DNA of 64,000 nt from Engraulis encrasicolus (GCF_034702125.1 NC_085861.1:56623350-56687349), one strand, 5' to 3'; positions 1 to 14,198 are shown, numbered from the stretch's first letter. Notes: generated from the letters alone by a model not told the origin. Numbers and translations are program-made.

Positions 1-3000
1 ACCTTTAACACCAAAGAAGTCTCTCCCACGGTCCTGTCTCAAAAAAGCCAGCCAAGAGTATGTCAGGCTTAATTCTGACAAAAATGAAGGCTAATGGGAC
101 TCATACTCTGAAGTCAAGATCCCAAGATCAACCATTTTAGAACTGATAGCATCAAAACTATATGGTGTTGGAGATGAAGAATATGAAAAAAGAGAAATGG
201 TGCATAACGTGAAACATGGTACAGATACAGCTCTTATGAGAGTTAAACATGTATTGCTCTACGAATAGCGAATATGTCACCATCTCTCATTGAACTCCAT
301 TGATTTTCATTGTGTTGCTTTCCATGATTACAATGACCCTAAACATACACCTAAGGCCAAAGTTGATTTTCTGGAGAGGTGAGAGTGATTCAGTGATTAA
401 GTATGACACCCAATCTGCGTATTTGAAGTGTTTTGAAGTGACTTATCTGCTCATTTTCACATTATGTTCGATAGGCGACAAAACTTTTGTCTTGTGAAAA
501 TCTGCCCTGTCTGTGTTCAATAAAGGGTCAATCTTTCATTGGTGCATGAAATTTATTTTTGTACATACATTTACATTCGGGAGGGTTGTAGCTTTCATAT
601 GAGTGACTTCTGAAGCCAAGTGATTAATTGAAAGTCAGGTTATTAGCTGTTATTCCAAACAGATGGATAGGCGACAACTCTTTTGGAGGCGAGTGTATAT
701 TGCTGACAAAAACATTTGTTTTGGCACTGTCCACCCGTAATGTGCCAGTGTTTTGTCGAGATGGACTCCGTTGTCAAGATGAGCTACCTGACTGTCAAGC
801 GTTAGCCCAAACCCTCACCCACTAGGGGCACGGCTGCAGTGCCTTGTAATGGCTTGGTAGGCCAACTCAACGGGAAGCGCATATTGGTACATGTCACCAG
901 GAGAACAGAAAAATGGGTGTAATGTGCACTACATTAGTTTTACAAACCATAATTCCTTGGGGGTGCTACTGTAGTGTGTTGTAGAATGGTTGCGCTGCTC
1001 GGTGGGTAGCCTGTCTCGACACAATACCAGACACAAAACAGGTTATACGCCACTACAAGCAAAACACCGAAGAGGGGAGGCAGCAGGTGGGATTTCAATG
1101 TTGCTTTGTAACCTTCCTAAGTCCATCCATCATAGCTGACAAGCGACAAAGCTCTCACCCAGACAACACCCACTCCACTTCTCATGAGAAGCAAACTTCT
1201 AGCCAGTTCAACTTTGGACTAGGAAAACATGATGAGCAAAATGCTGTGGTCTCTTCCGTTGTCCCCTGCATGTCTACACTGTATCAACAGCCAGATACAG
1301 TCAATATCCTGGTGTAGTGTATGTAGTTCACAGTACTACATGATACATTTGATACTGATACTAAGCTCTAAGATCCAAAATGAAGTGTCCTCACACCTAA
1401 CCAGTGAACAAGAGTGCTTTCATAAAGCGTCTGAAGCGACGGATACTCCCAGTTTGCAGGCAAAATCTGTCTGAGATGTGGCTTTTATGATCATCAAACT
1501 GTGTACCGTGTGTCAGGTAAATAGCCTCAAATACTGTTACACCTGTCCACTTTTTGGTAAGCTGGATTCTAGTGACTCTGCAACAAAGTGAATCCAACTA
1601 CTCTGTCCTACAATTTCAGAACGCAGTGTAATTCGAAATAGCAAACTGAGAAAAAAGGCTTTAAAGTTTCCTTTCTGGCCACGCAACTGTGCTGGAGCTT
1701 AAGTGGTGATGACACTTCCATATAATATTTTTTTATGGTGGAAATTTATGCACACAAGAAAAAAACAACATTGTCATTACTTTTTAGCTGAAAAATCAAT
1801 ATACTGCGTTCTGTAGTATTACTGTCTACACCAAAACCACGGTGTCAATGGAGAAGTGCAGTATATTGTGATAACCCGTGTTTATTGTGTTCTATTAATG
1901 TTCTGTTACTGTTGTTGTTTGTGCTATTGTTGTGTTGGTGCCTTGAGCTGGGGGAAACAGGGGCGCGTGACTAGTTCTATGGAATGTGTACAGAATGTCT
2001 AATTGTTGTGGAATGATTTTACCGTTAAGTTGGAGAGTTGGACTTGAAATGAATGCGTGAGTTGTGGCTGTAACAGCAGCTCTTTTTGTCAATAAACGCC
2101 TTAAAGTGTTTATGAAACGAAAACAAACGGTCATTCCCATTAAAGCCTTGTTTTTTCTGATAGCATCGATGAGACTTTGAACCCAATCATCCTGGAGGAA
2201 CTTGTGAAAATGGCAACTCAAAGTGTGAATTCTGTGAAATTTGGTGTGACTAATGAGCTGGGCTGTGACATCAAAGAGGAGAGTCCCTGGTTTGCTAGTA
2301 TGGCGATGTGAGAAAACAACACACATTTGATGGACCCACATCTTATAAAGGAACCAAAATTCTGATACAAACATCAGCGTGTCGAAAAACCACACATCCA
2401 ACCTCATGAGAAAAAAAAAAAAAACAGCAGCACAAATCTATTTCAGAGGCACTGATACATCTGCAGAAAGTGACATGTCTGACAGGCGAAGTGACGATTG
2501 TTGACATAGCCTGACAGTTCTTATGTTTATGGTTACGGTTGCTAAGGGCGCTTTGCCATGACCCAAAGATGACATGGCGTGTGTATTTGTTGACAAATGG
2601 GGGGCATTTTGATTCAATTGCGCGATATAGTGTGATTGAAATGCATGTAGGCTACATGCAAAAATATCATCAACTAGAGAAAAAACGGAGGTATTAGGCT
2701 GTTGGAAAAACACCCTATATAGCCTGAGTCCTCAGCATATTTTTAGCGTTTATCATTATTATTATTTTTTGTGCTCAAAGTCACAGGCGTTGCGTGTCCC
2801 TCAGCCTGACTCTGAGGACGAGGTGTGTCCAAACGTCAGCCACACATGCACCACAATACTAAAAACAAACAATCAACGCTTCAAAGTAGGCCTACGCTAT
2901 GTGCATCTCCGTTTATTCGCTAAGGGGATCAGGGAGCATCAGGGAGCATCATGGCAGGTTACAGGGGGTGAAGGGGGGTGTTCCCCCCCATGAATGAGAA

Positions 3001-3249
3001 ATTAATTAGGGGCGCTCAAATATATATAATATAAAAATAAAAGTATGAGGGTGCACCCACGGAGGTATGAGGGTGGAGCGCCCCTATTTCCCCGTTCAGA
3101 AAAAGCCCTGAGTAGCCCAGTCTGAGACCGAGAGCACCACGCTGATGCGTGGATATCCTCCCAAAACCAATATATTGACCAGTTGAATGGCAATCAACAA
3201 AAAGTGCATATTCCGAGAGCATTCGCAACGGTTTGGCATGTAATGTGCA

Positions 3250-3790
3250 TTACCCTTTCCTGAAAACAACATACAAAGCAGATGGACAAGGTAAAACAGG
3301 GGCAGTTTCAGTCTGCACGCCGGCGATGTCAATTGTTGGAACTGCTTGAGGCAATAGCATTCTCTTCAGTCCAACCATGCCCGCGACCTCCACATTTGTG
3401 GTGAAGCACAAGGGGTGGAAATGTGCCGAGCACAACAGTGACCACAAGCTTGCTTCAAAACCACGCATTGGATCCACAGAGCCCTAGCTTGATTTAGCCT
3501 TCTCTTTGTTGGTCACAGTTCCATCATTCTTCACAGAAGGGAACTTGTGCAAAGATATTCCTTCTGTCAAGTAGCCATTTTTGCAGCTGGCACCGTTCGG
3601 CTCTCCAGCAACACACTGCTTGACACTGCGCTTTGTTTTGGTACTAGCCGCCATTGATCTGAACAAGGTGGAATGAGGTGAACTCACCCCTTCTATGTCA
3701 CGCATATCATTTGCATAAAATTTGCATGTCACCAAAAAAACACTTTTTGGGAACGTTTTAACATGACTTTTAGGACAAAATATCACCCAG
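3250..3790 (-). pseudogene. Broken THAP-domain protein relic
   Basis: The minus strand from about 3660 encodes MAASTKTKRSVKQCVAGEPN and then GASCKNGYLTEGISLHKFP, which looks like the first half of a THAP zinc finger (Cys pair, then a GISxHxFP block). After a stop at 3484 the other half appears in a different frame, 3477-3250, with RGFEASLWSLLCSAHF, the third Cys and the His (LCSAHF), and a terminal AVPTIDIA block. The two halves are separated by a frameshift and a poorly matching stretch. THAP domains bind DNA and occur in host factors and in P-element-like transposases. No transposase core was recognised next to it, so the source is open. The call rests on recognised motifs, not on a search. 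Confidence 0.6.
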
Positions 3791-4224
3791 ACAATATCCC
3801 ATTTTATTCACAAGGCTTAGAACTTTCAGAATCTGTCCTGGAAATGGTCAAATTCCTTTACTTTGTTTTCGTTTCATAAACTCTTTAAAGAGACTACCGC
3901 TCTGGTCTATTACAATATTGTGCGATATACTGTGCTCTTGGCTATTACGACGTAACCTCCTAAAACCAAAAAGCGCAGTATAATCGTTTTTTATCGCTTT
4001 TTTCTGAAACGGGACCAAGTTGGACCAAATTTTTTTAACACAAGAAAAAGAAGATATTTTAAAGTCAATTTCCGGTCTAAACCCATTTTCGACCATTTTC
4101 AAGATACTGCGTTCTGAAATTGCATGACAGCACTGTCCTCCTTTGTCTTCTTGTACTTTTAGTCCTTTTCTTCATTAGAAACACCCATATGTTTCTCTCA
4201 TTCATGTTCCTTCCTTCTATTTGA

Positions 4225-4640
4225 TTATGCCTGTTCAGTATGGTAAAGTGGCCTGACAGTAAAAATACAATGCAGGTTATGCAGAACAACATGATCCGTT
4301 TTATATAAGGTAAACCATCTAGATATCATGTCACTCTTAATGATTTTAAGAAAGTGGATTTTCTGCCTGTACAGCTGAGGGTTGAACAGCTAAAACTGGA
4401 TCACATGTTCAACATTATCAATGGGATAGCCCCTAATTATATGGGTTCCCAAATTGTAATGGTGCATACTGAACTTGGTCATGAAACAAGTGTCCGCTCC
4501 TGTAAGGTACCATCTGCAAAGAGCGCGGCACGTAGCTCTTTCTTTCACTATGCTATGAATTTGAACTCACTGAGCGATGGGGTTGAGTGTTTGTTTATCT
4601 TGTTGTTGGAAAATGAAAAAAAAAACCTCACTACCTTGTG
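4225..4640 (+). pseudogene. LINE relic: C-terminal end of a non-LTR reverse transcriptase
   Basis: The frame beginning near 4240 reads MQVMQNNMIRFI, a stop at 4306, then GKPSRYHVTLNDFKKVDFLP and VQLRVEQLKLDHMFNIINGI followed by APNYM. This is the block that follows the polymerase core in CR1/jockey-type elements: the QNxxxR region, then LPVxxRxxxLKLxHxFxIxNGxAPxY. No YADD-containing core is present upstream. It is an old, 5'-truncated copy with an in-frame stop and no role as a gene. Confidence 0.65.
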
Positions 4641-5118
4641 TCATCATCAGATCCCCAACTGGAGAGTCGAGAGTAAGGTTGGACAAGGATGAAAAAGCAG
4701 GCCAGACATTTTCAGTCAAGTCCACCATACATTGAGAGAGACAATGAATCTTGTGAAAACAGTTTTAGTAATCTATTACAAGTTATTTTGATCACAACAG
4801 TCGAAATCAATATTTAAATCTGACTTGGAGAGGTCAGCTGTAGTGGCATGAGGACTGATACCACTGCATTGAGGGGAGGACCAGGCCAAAATCATCAACA
4901 GGCCATCGGGCAATGGCCAATCCAGCCATGGTCGAGAGAAATGAGGATATACGTGCATGGATGCATGCCTGCCCGCCACTGCTCCTAAACACAAGACACT
5001 CTTTGGGCCTTAAAGGCGACGGGGTTGTTTGCTTAGTCAGTGTGGTATTTAGCAATGTGCACTTTCACACATTTGGCTCCTGGCCACCACTTTCAAGTCC
5101 CCCCAAAAAACCAGCCTG

Positions 5119-5349
<231 letters not shown>

Positions 5350-5583
5350 TTCCAAGGGGAAGGTCAAGGGATCCGTCAGGGGACATGATGCAAGCCACAC
5401 CACAGAGGCGACTGATTAAGACACAACGGGCTCATTTTAAAGCCCAAAAAGCACAAAGCTTGTCCAGATAGCCACAACAGTGTAAGAAGGTGATGGTGTC
5501 TCAGTGACCTGGCCCTTCAACAAGATGGGTGAGGGATGAGACAGAAGAGTATCTCTCAATGCATGCAAACTAAAGCACCTTAA

Positions 5584-5931
5584 AGGTGCACTCACTGTGT
5601 AAGATGGTGGCCAGAGTACTATGCTGCTCATTGACACTAACTGTCTACGGCCACATTTGATATTTGCATTAACATTTACTAAATTACTAATATGTATGAC
5701 CAAAGTACAATACGTTTTGCAACTGGAAGTGTCTATTTCTGGATAATCAAAATGCCGGACAATGGAGAAGATCCCCCTTTTCATGTATGAAAAGTGCAAT
5801 TTTCCCACTCGTAATGAAAACTTCAATTTTGATGATCGTGGTAAGTATTCATAAAAAAGGTAGCATTTGTGAATGGGCAGCATGCATGGATTCAGAAAAA
5901 TAAACTACTAAAAATATTACACAGTGCCCCT
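5584..5931 (-). mobile_element. TTAA-flanked MITE, family I, copy 1
   Basis: The ends are AGGTGCACT and AGTGCCCC-type sequences with TTAA on both sides (5580-5583 and 5932-5935). The inner text (TGCTGCTCATTGA, GGAGAAGATCCCCCTTTTCA, TTCATAAAAAAGG) recurs in five other copies in this window. TTAA duplication points to a piggyBac or Kolobok-type mobiliser. No coding capacity. Confidence 0.85.
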
Positions 5932-6644
5932 TTAAAGGGATTAGTTGCCGCAATTGCTCTAAACAGACCACACACACTTTGATTCACTCATCTGGGGTAG
6001 GATACATCTTTTGAGTACAATTAGAAATTTGTGAATCAGAAATGTCACTCCACATGCCCTCTCTTTCTTTTGAAACCATCTTTTTTAAATGTTACTTTGT
6101 AGTTGTGTGTCTCTGAGCTCCTGGAAATGCCACTGTTGCTTCATTCAACATATCCATCTTTTGTTTGATCACTCAGTTTCAGGGTTATGCCATCCGCTCC
6201 TCCCATTTCCCCAGCAAAACAACAAGAAGCCGTCCCATTTTCACCCCCATACCAAATTGAAAAGCGCACTGAACACCATACTGCAGCCTGCCTGGCCTTT
6301 TACACTTGACCACACTGTGTGAGGCAGACAGTGCATCTCCCCCAAGTCTCAGAGGCCTCCGTCACGGGCGAGCAAGGCAGAGGCCAGGCCTCCTCTGTTG
6401 AACAGCTGTGTTAGAGACAGTACATTTCTAATTCAACATTTAGAGAGTAGGATCAACTAGAGGAGTGCTAAATCTGACTCTCTTAGTGTTAGTGAATTCA
6501 TTTCATATATTAATATGCTATTTTTTCAGTTCTCGGTGGTGGATTTATGACATGTAATTCTGCAAATGAGCTAATTAGAGGACTCTTATTCTGACTTAAT
6601 AAGTTACACAGTCTGAGTGCATGTCATCTACTTCAAAAGTGTGC

Positions 6645-7230
6645 GGGAGCATGGCTCCGCTTTGCCCTCATTAAAAGTTGGCCTACAGTTATTTTGACAG
6701 CTGAAGACAAACACGACCAAGACAAAACTCCAGAGCCAAGTTTATAATTACCATCTACCTGCACATACTGCGCAGCACATCACAAAAAGGGTTATTTCTT
6801 TCAAACTTCTACTGCATTATGATGTTGTATTTTATATTACATACTGAAAATCTCTCGTCGCAATTCATTCTAGACCAACTACAACAGGGGAAGTGGTAGG
6901 GTGTCAGGCTTGTAGACCAAGGACTGGGAACTTGATTCCAAACACTGCGTGTGGGACTTGATTAGCAAGCACTCTCCCCCATTCTCCTCAGACATGCTCT
7001 GCTCTGCCCTCATTAAGAGAGACAGCTAAAGGCAAATATGACCAAAACAAAACCCCAGAGCCAGGTTTTTAATTATCCCTTACAGAGTCTAGGGCTACCT
7101 GCACATACAAAAGGGCTCCTGACATAACTCTACCAAAAACTCTGGTTTTGTATTGCATGGGCATTTGATTTGTAAAAATGTTTTTTTTTTTAATCTCTCA
7201 TTGTAATTCATTCTAGACCAATAGCACTTG
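6645..7230 (+). repeat. Local direct duplication, about 343-base period
   Basis: About 6650-6885 and 6995-7230 share ordered blocks: GCCCTCATTAA, CCAAGACAAAACTCCAGAGCC versus its diverged copy, ACCTGCACATAC and AATTCATTCTAGACCAA. The copies differ by substitutions and indels, so the duplication is old. Confidence 0.7.
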
Positions 7231-7834
7231 GATATGAAAAATCAATGTAAGGATATAAGTTCTTTCACTTACTGAATTTTGTCCATCTTACTTTTCAAGA
7301 TTCAAGATTTGTTTGTTACGTCTTATTATAGGTTTGAAGCCTATAAAGAGTAAACATTGTTGTGTTTTTGTGTCCTCAAAAAGATTAAAAAGAAAAAAAG
7401 AGAGGGGGGTGCGGGGGATGGAAAAAGTTTGGGCTTCCTGCACCAACAGTGGACATAATGTCAGTCTTGAGGCTTTAAGGCCACTCATCCAGTTAAATAC
7501 AGCATCCAGCACCTAAAGGCTACATCCCCATCCACCCTATCAATCTATCTATTTTGGAGAATAATGCGGTCAGCAGATGGACTTCATTTAGCTGCCTGAT
7601 GATCTTGCTTCCAAGTGCAAGGACTGCCGTACCTACTTCTGACCACTAGGTGACAGTGCAACACCTAAAATAGTGAGAAAATGGGAGAAAATAGTTGAAT
7701 GTACTATGAGACACATTTTAACAAGGTTTTGCAAAATAACAATGAGAGGAAATAGGAATTGAAAATATAAGTACTGTAATCAGTTCTGTCTTTAGTGTTT
7801 AAAATTGTGTGCTGTGTGTATTTTAGGTAGGTAG

Positions 7835-7836
<2 letters not shown>

Positions 7837-7887
<51 letters not shown>
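7837..7887 (+). repeat. GT microsatellite
   Basis: About 25 uninterrupted GT units. Confidence 0.98.
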
Positions 7888-7888
<1 letters not shown>

Positions 7889-8190
7889 TGCACGCAATAT
7901 TGATTTCACAGTTCAAACAAAAAGTTGACTCCTGGACCATCCGTACATCCCATCCCCATTTTCACATTGATAAGGTTTACATTGGTTTATATTCCATGCT
8001 AAGGTTTATATATTAGGTAAGCAGCTTTCCAGAGGCCCATCTACATGAGAAAAGCCCCGTCACCTTTAGCCCACTACTGCCACTGAGGGAGACCACAGGA
8101 AGCCAGCAAGACAAACGATGTCGTCTTTGTCTGGGCCCAAAACGCAACAGCCCCATGCCTGCTAATGACACCAGCTTCTAAGTTGACACT

Positions 8191-8464
8191 CAGGGCCGGA
8201 TCAATGCACCGGCTAGATATATGGCTGCAGCCTAGGGGCCCCACCAGCTGGGCCCCCCAGTGGGGACAAAACAATTTAGCTGAATTTCAGATGCAGAAAT
8301 TAAAAATCTATCTCTTGTTAATACTCCTCTTTATGGTTGGCAAACTTAGTTAGCTGGGAATTATGACACTGCTTATGACATTTTTTCATGATTGTTTTTT
8401 CTGTGGGCGGCCTATCATCACAACCTGCAGCCTAGGGGTCTCGGGCCATCTGAATCCGGCCCTG
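8191..8464 (+). mobile_element. hAT-type MITE with GGCCGG ends
   Basis: The 274-base element starts CAGGGCCGGATCAATG and ends TGAATCCGGCCCTG. Flanking 8-mers TTGACACT and TTGACAAT match at seven of eight bases, as expected for a hAT target-site duplication. The inside is AT-rich and non-coding. A related end (CAGGGCCGGCGCTAAGC) appears alone at 13614. Confidence 0.85.
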
Positions 8465-11400
8465 TTGACAATGCACCCAAGAAGAGTCTGGATCTCTCCT
8501 GACTGTTCAGTTTCAGTCATACTTGATGCTCATACTGTATGTATATTGCAAAGTGACACATATCCATTTGGGAACATTTTGATAAGTTGACATTTTTGTA
8601 TTCGGTATTGCATTGAATTACATTGCAAAATGCATTTTATATAGGTTTACGAATTATGTCCTCAAAATATATGAATGGAAAGAATTCACACATAGATGCA
8701 AATGTCAAAAAATGCTTACGTCATTTTGCAATGAAATTCTTCATATACATGACTTAATGTATAGTAGGCCTACCCTACCTCTCTCCATGGATGAAGTGCC
8801 CTTGAGCAAGGCGTAAGTGTAAGTAATGTAATGTACGGTAATCTGTAATGAGAGCAGGGGCCTCTTGTACAAAGACTTCCGTAGATTTCCAACTAAATCT
8901 TTTTATATGTGAAAAATTCTGAACCTAAAGTTTCGAATGCATCAGTCTATGCATTAACAGGTTTTCATGCTGATTCATGTGGTCTGTTGGATTTAACGAG
9001 AAATTTAGCGCACATGCACCTTTTCATATGAAGTCAGTATTAGTACATCTGAACATTTGTGTGAAAAGAGCTGTTTTGGTGCATTAGTATGTTTTGTACA
9101 TGAGGCCTCTGGACTGGTAATCTGCTGTACAGGCTATTTCCCAGCAGGCCGACAGTCCTCGGGGGCTGATGCTGTTTTTCTTGTTTTGTATTTTCTGCAG
9201 AAAATCTTAGCGGTGTTGTACAAAAGTGGAGATTCATAGGCCTGACTGAAACAGCGAAAAATGAGGTATCAGTGTTCTGATCAGTATAGCGGGAGGTTTT
9301 ACAGTACAAACTGTACCTGTACACATGGCTGCAGACAGTGCAGTAGTGCATGCTGCACTGCAGAGATAGAGAGCCTCATGGTCTGTGTGGTTGATGTGGG
9401 GATTCTCTCTCGGGCCGCTTACTGGAAACAAGGCCCTGAAGAAAGAAAATAAGAGTGTTGTTAGGATCATCTCAGCCAAATCACCGCTCTCCTCAGGCCA
9501 AGAACGGTGCACAGCAACCTTGACATTATCATACAATACAATACAACATGTGTTTATATAGCGCAGTATCACAACTATGAAGTTGAGTCAAAACGCTTTC
9601 AGCTTGAAAACAACTGACTTTGCTCCTTGTGTGGCCAATGACTAAAGAGGCGTGTCTTTGCCTAAAAAATCCCTCATCAAACTGCTGGGAATACAGGGCG
9701 AGTTCATTTCACAAGATTAGTCTGACTGTCGAATTTCGTGAATTTTGAATTTCGAGAAATACACTTCTGAAATATAAACAGACAACACAGACAAAGCACG
9801 AACAGACAACCAATTTGAGGGATTGGGTTAAAGTGTGCAGAGGAGGACAGGGTGGTAACCCAATTTAACCTAAGGCACCTGCAAAAAACGCCTACTAAAT
9901 GTCAAAGCCCTTTTTGGGAAAAGGTGCCCTCAGCCTATAAAAAACGAAATATCTCAGCCTCCGAAGCACATAACAACATGAAATAAGACCCTCATAAGAC
10001 TCATAAGAATTTGTTCATTCAGCTCTAACATACCCACATTTTTAAATAAAAAATCCCAAATCTCATGAGACTGAATGCTGGGTCCATGCAGCTCTGGGCG
10101 CCTAGGTCAATGTTGCGTATACGCAGCAGCATCCAGCATCAATGGGTTAAAGAAGGGATCGGGTATGAATACCTATTCTGGTCAAATATGCAACTAAGGC
10201 TTAGCAGCTGAACAAAAGCCACTCCTGCACCTGTATAGTACCTATACCCCGTTACTAAAGATGGAATGATACAGCCCAGGCAAATTACATCAAAGCTCTG
10301 CGGCAGCAGACCTTATGGGAAAGTGGGAAATGTCAACTAGCGGAAATGTCACTCCATAACACGTGCACACACATGGAAAAACACAGTGGTGGTGGACATT
10401 TGCAAAAAAAAAAAAAAAAATTATGACTAAAATTACCTGGAAGGCTTGGAAATCTATTTGGGAAAGGGATTTGGATGTAATAAACCTAATTATGTATTGC
10501 CATGCCAACCTTCTATAATAATAGGGCCGTACTAGGTCTGTTTCTTTTGCATTATGGTTTTCTGAATTACCTCATTAAGTTTAGAAAGTCAAATAGAAGC
10601 ATCCAATTACTTATGAACAATAACTTCTGAAATGCAAAACACTGAAATGTGATGCATGACTCAGTTTTGGTCAGTCTTTTCTGCAGCTGGAGATAGGCCT
10701 ATCTTTGAGCTCAAAACTAAAAAAGTGGCATTTACATTATTCACGTGTCATTAAGTTTGCAGTTAAATAATCTTCCTATCCACTTCCTTTAGGCTTCTGA
10801 CCCCATTGCCACAGTTTAAACCTGTAACTTTCAATTCAATGCGCTTGTTCCCATGAAACCTTTCAAACCGCAGAAAAAAATGCCCTTAAGGTCAGAGCAG
10901 AGTCTAAGCATTCACATTCTCTTTTCATAAGTTAACATAAGGGTGGCGTATTCATTTTTTCTTTTCTTTTTTTCCACCACTGAGTGCAAAAGAAGAGAGG
11001 TCGGGGAGGTCCTTTCATGTTGGTCATTTCAAGAGCTGAATGGACCAGACAGACTGCTGCAATCTTTTGGTGGCGTGAGTGCACGAGGGGAATTATACTT
11101 GCCGTTTGATCTCGTGGGGGCCGCTGACACACTTCATCCTGCCTGCTTGACCACGGCTTCCTTTGTTTCTTTCTCCCTCGGCCCACTCACTCTCCCGTGT
11201 CCAAACAGCACAGCACAGCTCCGCATTACTCCATCCTTATAGGTCAGGCATTCCTGCACAGAGAAATGTGATGATAAGGCTGCCAGCATAACAATGGGGA
11301 CCTCAACATAACATAATCCTACAAAAAAAACCTCTTACCTGAGGGCAGATTATGTTTTCTTTTTTTCTCCCTCCAACCACCGGTCAGAGGATTTCCTTTT

Positions 11401-11547
11401 AAGGGGGAGGCAATTTCAAGCCCATGGTACAGAGTTTGCTCAGACTGGCATGTGTTCCAGTAATGTCATACATGTGTCCGGAGACCTGAGCATGCTTATA
11501 AGGCCTATCATACAATACTCTAAACTGTAACACTATGTAAGTAAGTA

Positions 11548-12994
11548 CAAACCCCAACTCCGATGAAGTTGGGACGTTTGGTAAACAGTGAATAAAATCA
11601 AAATGCTATCATTTTCGAAACATTCAATCTATTCATTAGATGGAGAATAGTGAAAAGACAACATATTAAGTGTTAAAACCGAGAAAAAATATTGTTTTGG
11701 GGGACATATGTACTCATTTCTAATTTGATAAATCCAACACGTCTCAAAAGAGTTGGGACGGGGATCAGTGAAATTTAGTAAACATCCAAATAAGATAAAA
11801 CAACAAAGAAGAACATTTCAAAATGAATTGTACTGACGGACAATATAGGTGTCCAGGTATAAGATCATCACAGAGAGGCTGAGTCACTCAGAATTAAAGA
11901 TGCAAAGGGAATAATTACCATAGTTATTACATACATTTTTGAATTCCCTTTGATTTACCACGATTGAGTGTATATAAGACATATTTTTGTTAATAAAATC
12001 ATTGTATAGGTTCATGACATCATGAAATATATATTGGCTGTAGTCTCTCTCTAATTCCTGGAGTGCTAGAGCTATTGAAAATTTACCATATTAAGAATGC
12101 TTAATGCATGAAAATGATACAGGGGTGTAACATTCTCCTAAGCACCTGAGCTCACTTGAAATAGACCCAGAAGACATGGGAAACTGTCATTTGCTTACAG
12201 AAGTCAGCAGAAGTTGTAGAAGTCCATTCTTTTTGACAATAATAGAGCATTGCACATCCTGTGCTACAGTAAAAATGGACCATCCAACTTGTGTTAGTGC
12301 TAGCTTCAAAAGTCAGCCTCCATGATGGCATGCGGGTGCAGTAGTGCATTGGTTAAGATGTTCTCACTCATCTGTAGAGTTAAATACAGTGCTGAATGGT
12401 ATAAATGGGTTTTAAACAGCATGAAAAGCCACTCATGCATTATGTTTTGAAGGGAGATCTTCAATTACTGCCACATAGTAAGGTCAAATTGCATTCTCTA
12501 CTATGTTTTAACAGTTTGGCTCCATCATAAGGACCAGCAGGTGATAAAATGGTGGGTTTTTGGTCAAGACCTGTCACACTGTAAGCACTACAGAAAGGAA
12601 AACATTGCAAAACATGACAAGGAATACACCCACCATTTAAGCTGGTGAAATCATGTCCAAGATAGGAATTAACACTGTTTTTTATATAAAATCATCTCAT
12701 CGGTTAATGTATTTAACTGTTAAGTGTTGTCTTTTGTTTTGTTTTTAGTCTTCCTCGACATTTGCTGCCATTTATTGTCCCCGTCCCAACTCTTTTGAGA
12801 CGTGTTGGATTTATCAAATTAGAAATGAGTACATATGTCCCCCAAAACAATATTTTTTCTCAGTTTTAACACTTAATATGTTGTCTTTTCACTATTCTCC
12901 ATCTAATGAATAGATTGAATGTTTTGAAAATGATAGCATTTTGATTTTATTCACTGTTTACCAAACGTCCCAACTTCATCGGAGTTGGGGTTTG
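11548..12994 (+). mobile_element. Non-autonomous DNA transposon with 217-base terminal inverted repeats
   Basis: The left TIR, 11548-11764, and right TIR, 12778-12994, are inverted copies with only a few differences. They begin CAAACCCCAACTCCGATGAA and run to GAGTTGGGACGGGGA. TA lies on both sides (11546-11547, 12995-12996), as for Tc1/mariner insertions. The 1-kb interior has no recognised transposase and no long frame. The terminus resembles the widespread fish ends with AGTTGGGAC, from which I infer the superfamily. Confidence 0.85.
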
Positions 12995-14198
12995 TAGATG
13001 AAGGATGCAATCAAAAGAAACAGAAATCTTGCCCTTGCCATCAAAAGGGCATTCACTTAAAACTGTTCACATATCATTGCGAAAACTACTTTTATGAACC
13101 AAGCGATGTAGTCAGGCACATATTTTGAAAACTTATCACTTACAACTTCTGCACAAATATGGAAAATACCTTATGATCATAAAAGTTTTCGCATAGACAT
13201 CCCTGCACCGAATGTAGAAATGGGATGCAAGATCAGATAAGATAAAACTTTTTTCTGTTTGCACAGAAATGTGTCTTGCTTGTCTTTCCTTTTCCACATA
13301 TAAACACAACATGCCCTATAGACTTGCCCATTCACCTAGGTTCATAAGCCATGAGATGATATTTAACAGTAATACGAGCAAAAGGACAGAAAAGTAGGAC
13401 ATGCTCTCTCAAAAACACCTGAATGAGGATGATGAGTGTGGATCAAATGAGATTGTGAACCAACCAATTGTGTCATGAGCACCACAATCGCTTTAGCTGT
13501 AACCCAGGTGTAGGAGAAAAAAAAGAGAGCACTGGTACTTCCACTAAACATCATTCTACATTTCAGACGTTTAAAATATAAAATCGGTTGTCGCACAATA
13601 TGGGTGACTCAGGGCCGGCGCTAAGCATAGGCAGACAAGGTGGTGGACTAAGGCCCCAAATACTGCATGTTGGGGGAGCGTGCCAGTAATGCCCAAAGAA
13701 TTTGAACATTTGTTGAAAAATAAAACCTTAAAAACTTCACACCAACACATGATTACTGGGCACACTGCACAGTATATATAGGCACCAGATCAGCTGTGCT
13801 CAATCAGATGTACAATGCCATTTACAGATGCCAATTTTTAAATGCTCGCCTAGAGCACCAAATAGACTAGAACCACAAATAGACTGCCTTCATATTTGGA
13901 CCTCTTCGTTTTTTGTTTTTTTTTAAAATATGAAACTCTTTACCAATTGGCATTGACTACGTCAAATAAGGGTCTGCATTTGAGATCGATTAAGTGGACT
14001 TCGGGGCCTGTCATTACCCAACCACTAGATTTTTAATTTCAAGAGAACTCTCGAAAAGGTCTCTTTCCCATGTCTCAGAAATGAAGTGCAAACATGAGCA
14101 AAATATTTGTGGCTTCCACACCAGTGGTCCGTTTTCAATTCTGCACATGCATATTTTCAGTTCCTTGCTTTGGCGGCCACTAAGTCAATGCCTTAAAG

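Noticed and set aside
1895..2407. A 170-residue open frame on the minus strand
   Set aside because: No recognised domain, signal or homologue by eye, AT-rich, and no supporting splice or repeat context. A protein search could reverse this.
9534..9592. Fragment TGTTTATATAGCGC resembling a common repeat end
   Set aside because: Too short and lacking ends or duplications to name as an element.
9815..10155. Possible element bounded by GGGTTAA-like ends
   Set aside because: The proposed ends match only over a few bases and no target duplication could be found.
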